From: Desulfobulbaceae bacterium | GTDB taxonomy: Bacteria; Desulfobacterota; Desulfobulbia; Desulfobulbales; Desulfocapsaceae | Direction of reading: 5' to 3' | NCBI GenBank assembly: GCA_024227155.1 | Contig: JAAELB010000875.1 | Coordinates: forward strand, 1-48,190 | DNA: 48,190 nucleotides | Shown here: positions 36,053 through 44,467 of the stretch, in pieces | Layout: each line of letters opens with the position of its first letter | How positions within the stretch are numbered: the first letter of the stretch is position 1 | Made by a program: the position numbers and the translations under genes | The notes under the pieces: generated by a model | The model's input: only the letters and a program-made list of their open reading frames with translations | Database searches by the model: none | What the model was told of the DNA's origin: nothing

Positions 36053-36239
36053 ACCAACTACCTGTTTGTTCCTTAATCGTTCACAGTCAGGATGGATAGA
36101 AATGCCATCTTTCAGGACAGCCTGCAGTCAAGAAAAATCGATTTGATTCTCTCCACCACAATGAGGCTCCAATTTCTTATGCAAGTTCTGAGGCAATACG
36201 TTTATACTGATTGAAGGGTTACAAGGCAAGGGTAATATG

Positions 36240-36262
36240 AGCGTTTTCCCTGGGAAAACGCT
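36240..36262. promoter_or_regulatory. Perfect 23-bp palindrome upstream of ydbH
   Basis: AGCGTTTTCCC-T-GGGAAAACGCT has 11-bp arms around one base, 47 bp before the ydbH start codon. No U-tract follows on either side, so it is more like an operator than a terminator. Confidence 0.45.
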
Positions 36263-36309
36263 ATCCTATAACTCATATCCCATTCAAATCATTTTTTTCC
36301 TATTACTTC

Positions 36310-38721
36310 ATGAAAAAGAAACTTTTACCGCTAACAGCTGTTCTTATCATTTTTACCCTTGGCATAACTACAATTTTCCTTCTTTTACCATATCTGTGTG
36401 ACAACTTTCTTCTTCCGCAACTGGCTAAAAGATTACCCTTCTCAACAAATGAGATGAGCCTCTCCAAACTCTCCCTCTGGAAAACAAGAGGCACCATCAA
36501 CCTTAAGAGCAATGGACAACAGATACTTTCAATCCCAAGATTTGAACTGCATTACTCACCCAGCTCTCTTCTTAAGAGTACCATTGATACCATTATGCTC
36601 GATTCTCTTTTTCTTCACATCAAAATAGTGAAAGGACGACCCATCATCACCGGATTCAATGACGTAAATTCAAAAAGCAAAAGCACAGCGAAGACAAATC
36701 CGATTGTTCTACCCTTTGCAGTCAACAGGATCCTCCTGCAAAACTGTACTATTGTACTGTCCGCTGAAGAAAAAGAAACTTCAAAGAACCTCAATTTTCT
36801 AATCGACGGGCAGATAGCTTTCAAATTCGCGGAGGATGGAAAACAGAGAAAACAGTTAACTGAAGTCATAAGTACATTGACTACAAGAGGGGATCTCGCT
36901 TTATCTGCAGAAATTAATGCCCTGTTCTCCAAAGAACTACAGGAAGTGAGCACTCAGTTGCAACTCCCCAACCTGAAAAACATAAATGACCTTGTTACTC
37001 TCTTTGCTATAGAAACAGACTTTGATCTCTCAGGTAAAGGCTCTCTCTACACTACAATTAAATCCAAGGATTTCTCAACTGTCAGTGAGTACCAGACAAC
37101 GGCCAACCTTACAGGTTTGCAATTAATTCAAGGTGGAGCTACTTTCAAAACCCCATACCATCAGCAAACTACAATCAAGATACATGGTGATAACAACAAG
37201 GGAACATATCACATCCAAAACCTCTCACTCAGTGAACCTGAGCCAATACAGATGCAATTAAAGGGTAAATACAGTATCGACGACAAATCCCTTACAGGCA
37301 ATGGAACTCTCACTCCTGGAAGAATCGAACAAACCTTTGCTCTTTCATATCAGGTTACACTTACTGGCACCTCCCCACAACTTGACTACACGCTCCAGGC
37401 GAAACAATTTGCTATAGATGACACCTTTCTGGTTAAAGCACCCTATTTGCGGGGATCTGTAACAGGGCCAGGGCTTGACTCAAAAATCACAGGTGCACTC
37501 AGTTGTACCGTGGACAAAATTACCGATACGACAAAAAAAATAGCTGCAACAAATATCCGTCTCAATATGCCGTTTGAAATCCCTGCACCAAGTAAACCGC
37601 AAAAAAAGAGCGGATATTTTACTATTGGATCTCTTGAATATAAAAACAAAGATTCTGCGACCCTGGAAACGACCCTTTGGCAAACAGCTACGGGGATCAG
37701 TTTTGATTCAGTGATCACCAGTCCGTTTATTGAAGAGTTTTCCTTAGCCTGTAATGGAGATGCACAGCTCAACCAGGACATTCATCTTGAATGCACTTTA
37801 CCTGAAACCTTTTTCGAGTCATCGACCTTCCCTTCCTATCTGCCAATTGAGAATTCCATATCCATGTCCGGCACCCTGTCCGCCACAGGCGAAATTGCAT
37901 ACCTGGGAAAAAACTTTGAGGGCTTTTTAACCACCACCCTGTCAGGAGGAAATATACAGAGTGCCGAGGTGTCTCTTTCAGGAATTGATATGCAGATACA
38001 CCTCCCCGATATAACAGAAATACAATCTAGTCCTGGCCAGCTCAGCACCATTGAAGAAATCCAATTTGGTAAAATAAAGATGTCTGATGCCAAGATTCGT
38101 TTTCGTTTGGAAAATCAAGAGAATCTCTTTCTGGAAAAAATTGGTTTCTCCTGGTGCGGGGGTACAGTAGAAACTGGCAGTATTACCCTGACACCCGACA
38201 TGGAGGACCTTAAAACAACACTCTACTGTGACAGACTTGGTTTTTCTGTGTTACTTTGCCAATTCGGCATAGAAGACACAGAAGGCCAAGGATCACTGAA
38301 TGGCAGGCTCCCCATTGAAATAAGCTCTAATGCCATTTTATTTGACGATGGTTTTCTATTTTCCACCCCTGGAAATAGTGGTATAGTAAGATTTAACAAT
38401 ACTGAGCAGTTACGCCAGGGTATGCCAGGTATCGAAGGGACTCCATATCTTGATTATTCAATGAAATCCTTGGAAAACTTCTCATACAACTGGACCAAAC
38501 TAACTTTCAATACGGTGGGCAAGGAGTTACTCGTGGCAATGCAGCTTGACGGCAAACCAGCTGAACCTTTACCGTTTGGTTATAAAAAAGGACAGATAAT
38601 TGCGACGGACAAAGGCTCAGGTATCCAACACCCTATTCGACTTGATGTGAATTTTCGCCTTCCCCTGCAGGATATGTTTCACTACGGCAAGAACTTTCAA
38701 TCCATAATGGAGAACCTCTAA
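36310..38721 (+). CDS. ydbH: YdbH-family AsmA-like envelope bridge protein
   Basis: 803 residues. One N-terminal membrane helix (about 8-30), then a long repetitive beta-rich periplasmic domain of the AsmA/TamB/YdbH clan, proposed to form a hydrophobic channel that carries phospholipid to the outer membrane. Identification rests on this architecture and on the conserved downstream partners ynbE and ydbL. It lies 2 bp before ynbE. The weakest part is residue-level similarity, since this clan diverges fast. Confidence 0.85.
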   Translation: MKKKLLPLTAVLIIFTLGITTIFLLLPYLCDNFLLPQLAKRLPFSTNEMSLSKLSLWKTRGTINLKSNGQQILSIPRFELHYSPSSLLKSTIDTIMLDSLFLHIKIVKGRPIITGFNDVNSKSKSTAKTNPIVLPFAVNRILLQNCTIVLSAEEKETSKNLNFLIDGQIAFKFAEDGKQRKQLTEVISTLTTRGDLALSAEINALFSKELQEVSTQLQLPNLKNINDLVTLFAIETDFDLSGKGSLYTTIKSKDFSTVSEYQTTANLTGLQLIQGGATFKTPYHQQTTIKIHGDNNKGTYHIQNLSLSEPEPIQMQLKGKYSIDDKSLTGNGTLTPGRIEQTFALSYQVTLTGTSPQLDYTLQAKQFAIDDTFLVKAPYLRGSVTGPGLDSKITGALSCTVDKITDTTKKIAATNIRLNMPFEIPAPSKPQKKSGYFTIGSLEYKNKDSATLETTLWQTATGISFDSVITSPFIEEFSLACNGDAQLNQDIHLECTLPETFFESSTFPSYLPIENSISMSGTLSATGEIAYLGKNFEGFLTTTLSGGNIQSAEVSLSGIDMQIHLPDITEIQSSPGQLSTIEEIQFGKIKMSDAKIRFRLENQENLFLEKIGFSWCGGTVETGSITLTPDMEDLKTTLYCDRLGFSVLLCQFGIEDTEGQGSLNGRLPIEISSNAILFDDGFLFSTPGNSGIVRFNNTEQLRQGMPGIEGTPYLDYSMKSLENFSYNWTKLTFNTVGKELLVAMQLDGKPAEPLPFGYKKGQIIATDKGSGIQHPIRLDVNFRLPLQDMFHYGKNFQSIMENL

Positions 38722-38723
38722 AA

Positions 38724-38921
38724 ATGTTAACAACACAAAAGTACTGCTTCTTTGCGATTTTCATCATCGCCCTATCACTGCCCGGCTGTACAAGACACGA
38801 GGTGGAGGTAAAACCTGTGGAAATAAAACCAATACATATAACGGTGGACATCAATGTAACCGTAGACAGGGCTCTGGACGATTTTTTTGGCGATCTGGAC
38901 GAGGCCCAAATCGAACAATAG
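38724..38921 (+). CDS. ynbE: YnbE-family lipoprotein
   Basis: 65 residues. Signal peptide with lipobox LPGC (Cys22), so a small outer-membrane lipoprotein. The mature part HEVEVKPVEIKPIHITVDINVTVD is the typical YnbE strand, known to complete the beta-sheet of YdbH at the outer membrane end. The acidic C terminus DFFGDLDEAQ is short. Starts 2 bp after ydbH. Confidence 0.9.
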   Translation: MLTTQKYCFFAIFIIALSLPGCTRHEVEVKPVEIKPIHITVDINVTVDRALDDFFGDLDEAQIEQ

Positions 38922-38948
38922 TACTGCAAATAACAATTGAGGCATAAC

Positions 38949-39320
38949 ATGCGAAAAAAAATCTTTTATTTCAGTTCCCTTTCTGTCATCCTGGCCTGTT
39001 TTTTCCTTTTCACCACTACTGTCTACTCTGCGTCAATTAAAGAGAGAATGGTCGCACGGATTCCGACCATAAACAGCCTGAAAGACCAGGGTGTTGTCGG
39101 TGAAAACAATAAGGGCTTCCTGGAGTTTAAAGGCGCGAAAAAAGAAGCTAAAACCATCGCTGAGGAAAACAAAGATAGATCCCGCGTTTACCAGGCCATT
39201 GCCAAAAAGCAAGGGGCAGACTCAACTCTCGTCGGAGAGCGCCGAGCCTCTATGATCGCCAATAATGGTAAAAAGGGACATCTTTTCCAAAAGCCCGATG
39301 GTAGCTGGTATACAAAATAA
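38949..39320 (+). CDS. ydbL: YdbL-family protein (DUF1318)
   Basis: 123 residues. Signal peptide to about residue 30 (VYSASIKERM), then a soluble periplasmic helical domain with ERMVARIPTINSLKDQGVVGENNKGFLEF in outline and the family ending region VYQAIAKKQG. YdbL modulates YdbH-YnbE assembly in E. coli. The ATG at 38949 follows GAGG by seven bases; an upstream TTG at 38937 is less likely. Third gene of the ydbH-ynbE-ydbL unit. Confidence 0.88.
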   Translation: MRKKIFYFSSLSVILACFFLFTTTVYSASIKERMVARIPTINSLKDQGVVGENNKGFLEFKGAKKEAKTIAEENKDRSRVYQAIAKKQGADSTLVGERRASMIANNGKKGHLFQKPDGSWYTK

Positions 39321-39333
39321 TTCACAATACGAC

Positions 39334-40071
39334 ATGAGTCACTCCAACAAAGACACGCTTTTCAATATTAGCAGAGTGGAAGAGGATTTCGTGTTCAGTG
39401 AGCGGGTTGTTGAGGTGTTTGACGACATGATCGACCGCTCGATCCCTTTTTATGCCCAGGTCATTGAAAGCTCAGCTCAACTACTTGATCGTTTTTTAGC
39501 AGAGGGGGATTCTGTATACGATCTTGGCTGCTCTACAGGCTCTAGCCTGCTTGAGTTGTCAAGATTAGCACAAACCAAGAATCTCAAATTCATTGGCATA
39601 GACAACTCCCAGCCCATGCTTGATAAGGCAAAACTTAAAACGGAACTCTTCTCCAAGCAAGATCAAGTCTCATTTTACCTTGAAGACATAACCGAATTCA
39701 AGCACAAAGAAGCCGGTGCCATCATCCTCAACTACACCCTGCAATTTATCCGCCCTCTGCTCCGTGAGGAGTTTTTAAAGCTCCTCTTTAAAAATCTCCG
39801 GCCTGGCGGTATAGTCCTCATCAGTGAAAAAGTTATCAGTCATGATCGCCGCCTTAACCGGGCGTACATCGACATATATCACCAGTTCAAAAAATCCCGT
39901 GGATATTCAGAACTTGAAATAGCAAAGAAACGGGAAGCTCTGGAAAATGTACTCATACCATTTTCAGTTGAAGAGAATAAAGCAATGCTCAGAGAAAGTG
40001 GCTTTACCTCCGTTGAAACCTATTTCCAGTGGTTCAACTTCAGCTCTACAATTGCAATCAAACCCGTTTAA
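39334..40071 (+). CDS. cmoA: Carboxy-S-adenosyl-L-methionine synthase
   Basis: Converts SAM and prephenate to carboxy-SAM, the donor for wobble uridine modification. 245 residues. FVFSERVVEVFDDMIDRSIP is the CmoA N-terminal signature, VYDLGCSTGSSLLELS the SAM loop, and LNYTLQFIRPLLREEFL and GGIVLISEKVI are typical. The ATG at 39334 follows the end of ydbL by 13 bp; the longer frame starting inside ydbL is rejected. cmoB follows after 15 bp. Confidence 0.95.
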   Translation: MSHSNKDTLFNISRVEEDFVFSERVVEVFDDMIDRSIPFYAQVIESSAQLLDRFLAEGDSVYDLGCSTGSSLLELSRLAQTKNLKFIGIDNSQPMLDKAKLKTELFSKQDQVSFYLEDITEFKHKEAGAIILNYTLQFIRPLLREEFLKLLFKNLRPGGIVLISEKVISHDRRLNRAYIDIYHQFKKSRGYSELEIAKKREALENVLIPFSVEENKAMLRESGFTSVETYFQWFNFSSTIAIKPV

Positions 40072-40086
40072 CACTCTGTTACTACT

Positions 40087-41052
40087 ATGCACTACCTCTC
40101 ACAACTGCCAGAATCCGTTCGTCTTGACGACATATCAAAAGAACACCACAAGCGACAAAAGTGGGTCAACCAGGAGAAAAAGGGTTTTCTAAGATATAGA
40201 ACCCCCTTCAAGGCTCTGGAGCGATTTCAGGCTTCATACCTCGACTGCGCCTCTGATGTGGTAACAATTGGTAAAGCGGATGAAGTGAGCGATGAATCCA
40301 GGGCCATTATCCATGATAACCTTAGAGCCTTCATGCCCTGGAGAAAGGGGCCTTTTTCTGTCTTTGGCAACAATATAGATGCCGAGTGGCGAAGTGAAAA
40401 AAAATGGCAAAGGGTTGTGCCGGAGCTACCAGATTTAAAAGATAAAATCATCGCTGACATCGGCTGCAACAACGGCTATTACATGTTTCGCATGGCCGCC
40501 GATTCCCCCCGTCTGGTGCTTGGCCTTGAACCCTCGATTCAACATTATTACTGTTTCAAAGCACTTAACGCCATGGCGGGATGTGACAATCTTGCCATTG
40601 ATCTTCTGGGAGTAGAACACCTCGCGTATTTTCCGGACTGCTTCGATGTGGTTTTTATGATGGGCATAATCTACCACAGACCATCGCCCATAGACACCCT
40701 GAGGGATACCCTAACGGCACTCCGCCCAGGAGGCACCTTAGTCCTTGAAACACAGGCAATTCCAGGGGAAGAGTCCTATGCTCTTTTTCCGGATGGGACC
40801 TATGCTAAAGTTCCCGGGACATACTTTGTTCCAACCGCCACATGTCTGTACAACTGGATGAAAAAGGCCGGCTTCAAGGACATCTACCTTTTTGGTTCCC
40901 ATCCGATGTCTGACGAAGTACAACGCAAGACTGAATGGATGCAATTTGAATCGTTCAGCGACTATCTCGACCCCAACAACCCTAAGCTTACCGTAGAGGG
41001 CTATCCCGCACCCCATCGAATTTTTATTAAAGGTAGAAAAAAACAATCGTAA
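40087..41052 (+). CDS. cmoB: tRNA U34 carboxymethyltransferase
   Basis: Transfers the carboxymethyl group of carboxy-SAM to 5-hydroxyuridine at position 34 of tRNAs, giving cmo5U. 321 residues, standard length. FRAFMPWRKGPFSVFG-type block with IDAEWRSEKKW, IADIGCNNGYYMFRMAA as SAM motif, MMGIIYHRPSPIDTLR and LETQAIPGEE are family signatures. Pair with cmoA in one transcript. Confidence 0.96.
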   Translation: MHYLSQLPESVRLDDISKEHHKRQKWVNQEKKGFLRYRTPFKALERFQASYLDCASDVVTIGKADEVSDESRAIIHDNLRAFMPWRKGPFSVFGNNIDAEWRSEKKWQRVVPELPDLKDKIIADIGCNNGYYMFRMAADSPRLVLGLEPSIQHYYCFKALNAMAGCDNLAIDLLGVEHLAYFPDCFDVVFMMGIIYHRPSPIDTLRDTLTALRPGGTLVLETQAIPGEESYALFPDGTYAKVPGTYFVPTATCLYNWMKKAGFKDIYLFGSHPMSDEVQRKTEWMQFESFSDYLDPNNPKLTVEGYPAPHRIFIKGRKKQS

Positions 41053-41148
41053 CTGCTACATAACTATGGTTACTGTTGCCTTTCGATCAACCTGTGATTA
41101 CACTGCGACAGAACTCACTTTTCCCACGTCCTGACTTAAGGAGACATT

Positions 41149-41694
41149 ATGGATTTATCGAATTACACCCTGTACAGTAGTGGCCTCAAAGGAGCTGAAT
41201 CAACTTTCGGTGAAGAGGCTGAAAAAGCTGGTATCAAAGAGGTAATCTACTCCTTTGATGGCCATAAGCTTTTCCGAGATAAGAATGTAGAGATTCTTGG
41301 CAAGGAGCAACTTGAACGAGGCGACATCAGCATGGAACTCGCCTCCAGAATGCTCAATCGTACTTATTATGAGACGGAAAAAATTCGCAAGGTACTGCAA
41401 ACAATTTTCCATATGATCAACAGTGGTCATCAGGTTTTTGTAATAGGTTCTATCCAGGAAGACGGATCAGTAAAAGGTGGCACAGGCTGGGCTGTAGAAC
41501 TTGCAAAAATGTTCAATCGTCCACTCCATGTTTTCGACCAACCACGCAAGCAGTGGTTTACCTGGAAAAATGAATGGCAGGAAGATTCCCCCAAAATTGA
41601 ATATGAAACCTTCGTTGGCAGTGGTACACGCTACTTAAGCGACGCTGGGCGAGATGCAATCATTGATCTTTTCAAAAATTCTTTTACTGAATAA
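41149..41694 (+). CDS. SLOG-like Rossmann-fold protein, unknown function
   Basis: 181 residues. Excellent Shine-Dalgarno (AAGGAG, six bases before ATG). LYSSGLKGAESTFGEEAEKAG at the N terminus and QVFVIGSIQEDGSVKGGTGWAVELAKMFNRPLHVFDQ in the middle (each quoted in outline) resemble the nucleotide-binding folds of SLOG/YpsA-type or DprA-like proteins: a strand, glycine-rich turn and a short-chain alpha-beta repeat. No catalytic residues can be assigned. It is followed by a strong terminator. Confidence 0.55.
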   Translation: MDLSNYTLYSSGLKGAESTFGEEAEKAGIKEVIYSFDGHKLFRDKNVEILGKEQLERGDISMELASRMLNRTYYETEKIRKVLQTIFHMINSGHQVFVIGSIQEDGSVKGGTGWAVELAKMFNRPLHVFDQPRKQWFTWKNEWQEDSPKIEYETFVGSGTRYLSDAGRDAIIDLFKNSFTE

Positions 41695-42029
41695 AATCAA
41701 GCAATACGCTATTCACTGGAGTTACCGGGATCTTTTCGTCCCGTAACTCCAGCCCTTTTTATCAGCATCCGCCCAACATCCCACTCCCCCTCCTAATTCT
41801 TTGCCACAGGAAAACACTTGCATTTTGCCAGAGTGAATATTAATATTAAATGTAATAATTAAACTGCTTCTGTTTTTTTGCTGTCAACCTTGATTAATCG
41901 GTGATAATTGTAATAAGCTTGATGCAGTGTGGAATTGTATCTCCGGCTACTTAAGAAATTAACGAGATACTACAGCGTAGGGTTCTTCTCCAGTCTCCCT
42001 ACAAAGATCCTTCAACAAAGAGGTTTACA
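41695..42029. other. Intergenic region before the rhodanese gene
   Basis: It holds the terminator of the preceding gene (41716-41760) and an AT-rich upstream stretch. A weak promoter candidate is TTGCTG at 41878-41883, 18 bp, TGATAA. AGAGG lies seven bases before the ATG at 42030. No reading frame or RNA gene was seen. Confidence 0.35.
41716..41760 (+). terminator. Rho-independent terminator
   Basis: CTGGAGTTACCGGGA, loop, TCCCGTAACTCCAG, then CCCTTTTT. A long, nearly perfect stem (one bulge/mismatch) with U-tract, 22 bp after the stop of the gene at 41149-41694. Confidence 0.88.
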
Positions 42030-43382
42030 ATGAAGAAAGGTGTTTTGAAGCTGGGCTTAAGCGGCCTGCTGGCGGCCAATCTTCTACTTGTGGGGAACAT
42101 CCTTCCGCCGGTGGAAGGGGTTTTCTTATCAGTAGGGGAAGTAAGGGCAGAGGCCTCAAAAGAGATGAAAAAGGTCAAAGGAAAGATAACCAACATCTCC
42201 CAAAAGGCAAAAACCATAGCCCTTGCCAAAAAAGACAAAAGCTTCTTTTTACTTAAGTTCACTGACGAAACAGAATTAAAAGGCATTAAATCCTCTAAAG
42301 AACTTAAAGTTGGTGAGGCAATTATCGTTAAGTTCAAGAATGTTAACGGTGAAAACCTGGCAACATCACTGGAAAAAGCCCTGGTAAAACTACCCAAAGG
42401 CACTAAGGAAATCAAGACAGATGCTCTTTCTGAGCTACTGAATAAAGATAAGAATATCGTTGTAGTCGACGCCAGACCCCTGATCAAGTTTGGAGAAAGC
42501 CATATTGCTGACGCCGTATCAGTTCCATTTTCAAAGCTTACTAAGATGGGTGACGACGGAGCCAAACTGCTGGAAAAATATAAAGACAGACAACTTGTTT
42601 TTTATTGCGGGGGCCCCACCTGAACCATGAGTCCAAAATCCGCCGGTCTGGCGGTTAAATGGGGTCACAAAAACCCACTCGTCTACGTTGATGGACTTCC
42701 CACCTGGAAAAAAGCAGGAAATCGTGTTGTACCAACAGTAAATCATATTGAAAATGGAAACATCGTACTCATCGATTTACGTGATACAGCTGTAGTAGAA
42801 AAAGGCTATATCCCACGGGCCTACACTATCCCGTTTGCAGACCTTGAAGACGCAGAAGATGCGTTACCGACAGGACTCGGCGCCCCTATCTATCTTTATT
42901 CTGACAAAGATAGTGACATAATAAATGGTCGTAAAATGATCAAAGAATTGGGATATAAAAATGTAAATGGTTTCTACGGAGCCATTGACGCCTGGACCGC
43001 ATCTGGAAAAACACTCCAGACAGGACCAGCCTTGACAGCAACTGATGAGACACCAATAAGCTGGCAGAAAAAGCTTGGTCAGGGAGAAATAAGCATCTCA
43101 GATTTCACAAAATCCCTTCAATCAGAACTCATTTATGTGGTGGATGCCAGAACACCTGAAGAGTTTGAGTCAGGCCATTTCCCAGGCTCCGTCTCCATCC
43201 CCCTTGAGCAGATGAAACCCCGCCTCAAAGAAATCCCCAAAGACAAATTCATCGTTGTCCACTGCAAAACGGGTGGCCGCGGTGAAATAGGCTACAGGAT
43301 CTTAAAAGAAGAAGGATATGCTGTAAAGTTTTTGAATGCCGAATGTGAGTGTGCACTATCAGGAGAATTTGAAATCTGGTAA
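42030..43382 (+). CDS. Exported triple-rhodanese protein, probable selenoprotein
   Basis: Read through one in-frame TGA (42621-42623, residue 198), the frame encodes 450 residues. Signal peptide 1-40, a small beta-barrel-like domain (about 45-120), then three rhodanese domains. Domain 1 (about 125-225) contains VFYCGGPT-U-TMSPKSA; relatives have YCGGxTCxLSPxSA, so TGA stands at the second Cys of this motif, five residues after Cys193. Domain 2 (about 235-335) has LYSDKDSD instead of a catalytic Cys and is probably inactive. Domain 3 (about 350-450) has HCKTGGRG with Cys412. Rhodanese family members move sulfane sulfur between thiols. A SECIS-like hairpin follows the TGA. The downstream part begins ACC ATG, so an independent start at 42627 is conceivable, but it has no ribosome-binding site or complete first domain. 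Alternatives are nonsense mutation or sequencing error. Confidence 0.85.
42640..42654 (+). promoter_or_regulatory. Putative bacterial SECIS hairpin in the rhodanese gene
   Basis: CCGCC-GGUCU-GGCGG: perfect 5-bp GC stem with the five-base loop GGUCU, starting 16 nt after the UGA; A-U pairs can extend it across one bulged U. From memory, the E. coli fdhF SECIS has the same GGUCU apical loop, where G and U contact SelB. Position and loop both fit a bacterial SECIS. Confidence 0.75.
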
Positions 43383-43404
43383 CAACACCCACTGTTGCAC
43401 CATT

Positions 43405-43442
43405 AAAATGGCCCTGTGCAGTCCACTGCACAGGGCCATTTT
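43405..43442. terminator. Strong bidirectional terminator after the rhodanese gene
   Basis: AAAATGGCCCTGTGCAGT, CC, then its exact reverse complement: an 18-bp perfect stem flanked by A and T tracts, 23 bp after the TAA. Confidence 0.92.
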
Positions 43443-43569
43443 AATTGATATGATTTCCATAAAATCAAGTTTTGTCACATGTTACTTTCTACAACAATCT
43501 TGTCATGTCGAGTGCCAGGTATTATGCTTAGGAAAAGTCAATCAATTCTAACGTATATCTATAAAAACC

Positions 43570-44415
43570 ATGGTCAATAAACCTGTACGAAACTCACTCC
43601 TCTGCCCCAACTGTAGAAAACTGATCAGTCGCTCCGCCCAGCAGTGCCCTTACTGCAACCTGAAAAACCCATCTTCCAAGATAAAGAACAATTTCTTCAC
43701 CACAAGCTTATCAAACAGCGACCAACTTGTTACAACACTTATTTCCATAAATGTTGTACTTTTTACCATCTCCATCCTCATCGACCCGAAAATATCCAGC
43801 TTCCAGTTCAGCCCTTTTAATTTTCTCTCCCCAAGCCACCAAAGTCTTCTGGTACTTGGTTCAACAGGAACTATCCCTCTCTTTCATCTTGAAAGATGGT
43901 GGTCTCTGCTCGCTGCGAATTACCTCCATGGCGGCCTGCTGCATATTCTTTTCAACATGCTGGCACTTCGCCAACTGGCCCCATTAGTGATCCAGGAGTT
44001 CGGCACCTACAGGACCATTTCCATATATACCTTAGGGGGAGTTGCGGGTTTTCTCATCTCCGCCTTGGCGGGCGTAGGTTTTACAATTGGGGCCTCCGCT
44101 GCCCTCTGCAGCCTTATCGGTGCACTGCTCTATTACGGTAAAAGTCGAGGTGGTGTTTATGGCCAGGCAATATTCAGCCAGATAGGTGGTTGGGCTCTGG
44201 GGATAGGAATCTTCGGTTTTCTCTTTCCAGGTATAAACAACTGGGGCCACGGGGGCGGAATGCTTGCTGGCGTACTACTCGCCTTCGCCCTGGGCTATCA
44301 GGACAGAAAAAAAGAGAGCATGGCGCACAAATTTCTTGCAATGTGCTGTGCCACTGCAACCCTCCTAGTCCTCTGCTGGTCCTGTTTCAACGGTATTATT
44401 TTTATGATTCTTTAA
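43570..44415 (+). CDS. Rhomboid-family intramembrane serine protease with zinc ribbon
   Basis: 281 residues. N-terminal CPNC and CPYC pairs (about residues 13-33) form a zinc-ribbon. Six hydrophobic helices follow, with the rhomboid features HGGLLHILFNMLAL (helix 2), IGASAALCSLIGAL containing the catalytic Ser, and NNWGHGGGMLAGVLLA with the catalytic His. Rhomboids cut membrane-protein helices within the bilayer; substrate unknown. The zinc-ribbon fusion probably faces the cytoplasm. The family usually has GASG; here GASA. Confidence 0.9.
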   Translation: MVNKPVRNSLLCPNCRKLISRSAQQCPYCNLKNPSSKIKNNFFTTSLSNSDQLVTTLISINVVLFTISILIDPKISSFQFSPFNFLSPSHQSLLVLGSTGTIPLFHLERWWSLLAANYLHGGLLHILFNMLALRQLAPLVIQEFGTYRTISIYTLGGVAGFLISALAGVGFTIGASAALCSLIGALLYYGKSRGGVYGQAIFSQIGGWALGIGIFGFLFPGINNWGHGGGMLAGVLLAFALGYQDRKKESMAHKFLAMCCATATLLVLCWSCFNGIIFMIL

Positions 44416-44418
44416 TCA

Positions 44419-44460
44419 CTCTTCCCTCGCACTTGATGCGAGTCAAGTGCGGGGGAAGAG
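44419..44460. terminator. Bidirectional hairpin between convergent genes
   Basis: CTCTTCCCTCGCACTTG, eight-base loop, CAAGTGCGGGGGAAGAG: 17-bp stem with one G-U pair, between the rhomboid gene and the carboxyltransferase gene. U-tracts are weak. Confidence 0.65.
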
Positions 44461-44467
44461 GAAAATA

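Noticed and set aside
38937-38948. TTG start of ydbL at 38937
   Set aside because: The ATG at 38949 has GAGG at the right distance and begins directly with a normal signal peptide.
42627-43382. Independent rhodanese gene starting at ATG 42627
   Set aside because: No ribosome-binding site, no signal peptide, and the start lies in the middle of the first rhodanese domain's active-site loop. Read-through gives a complete domain.
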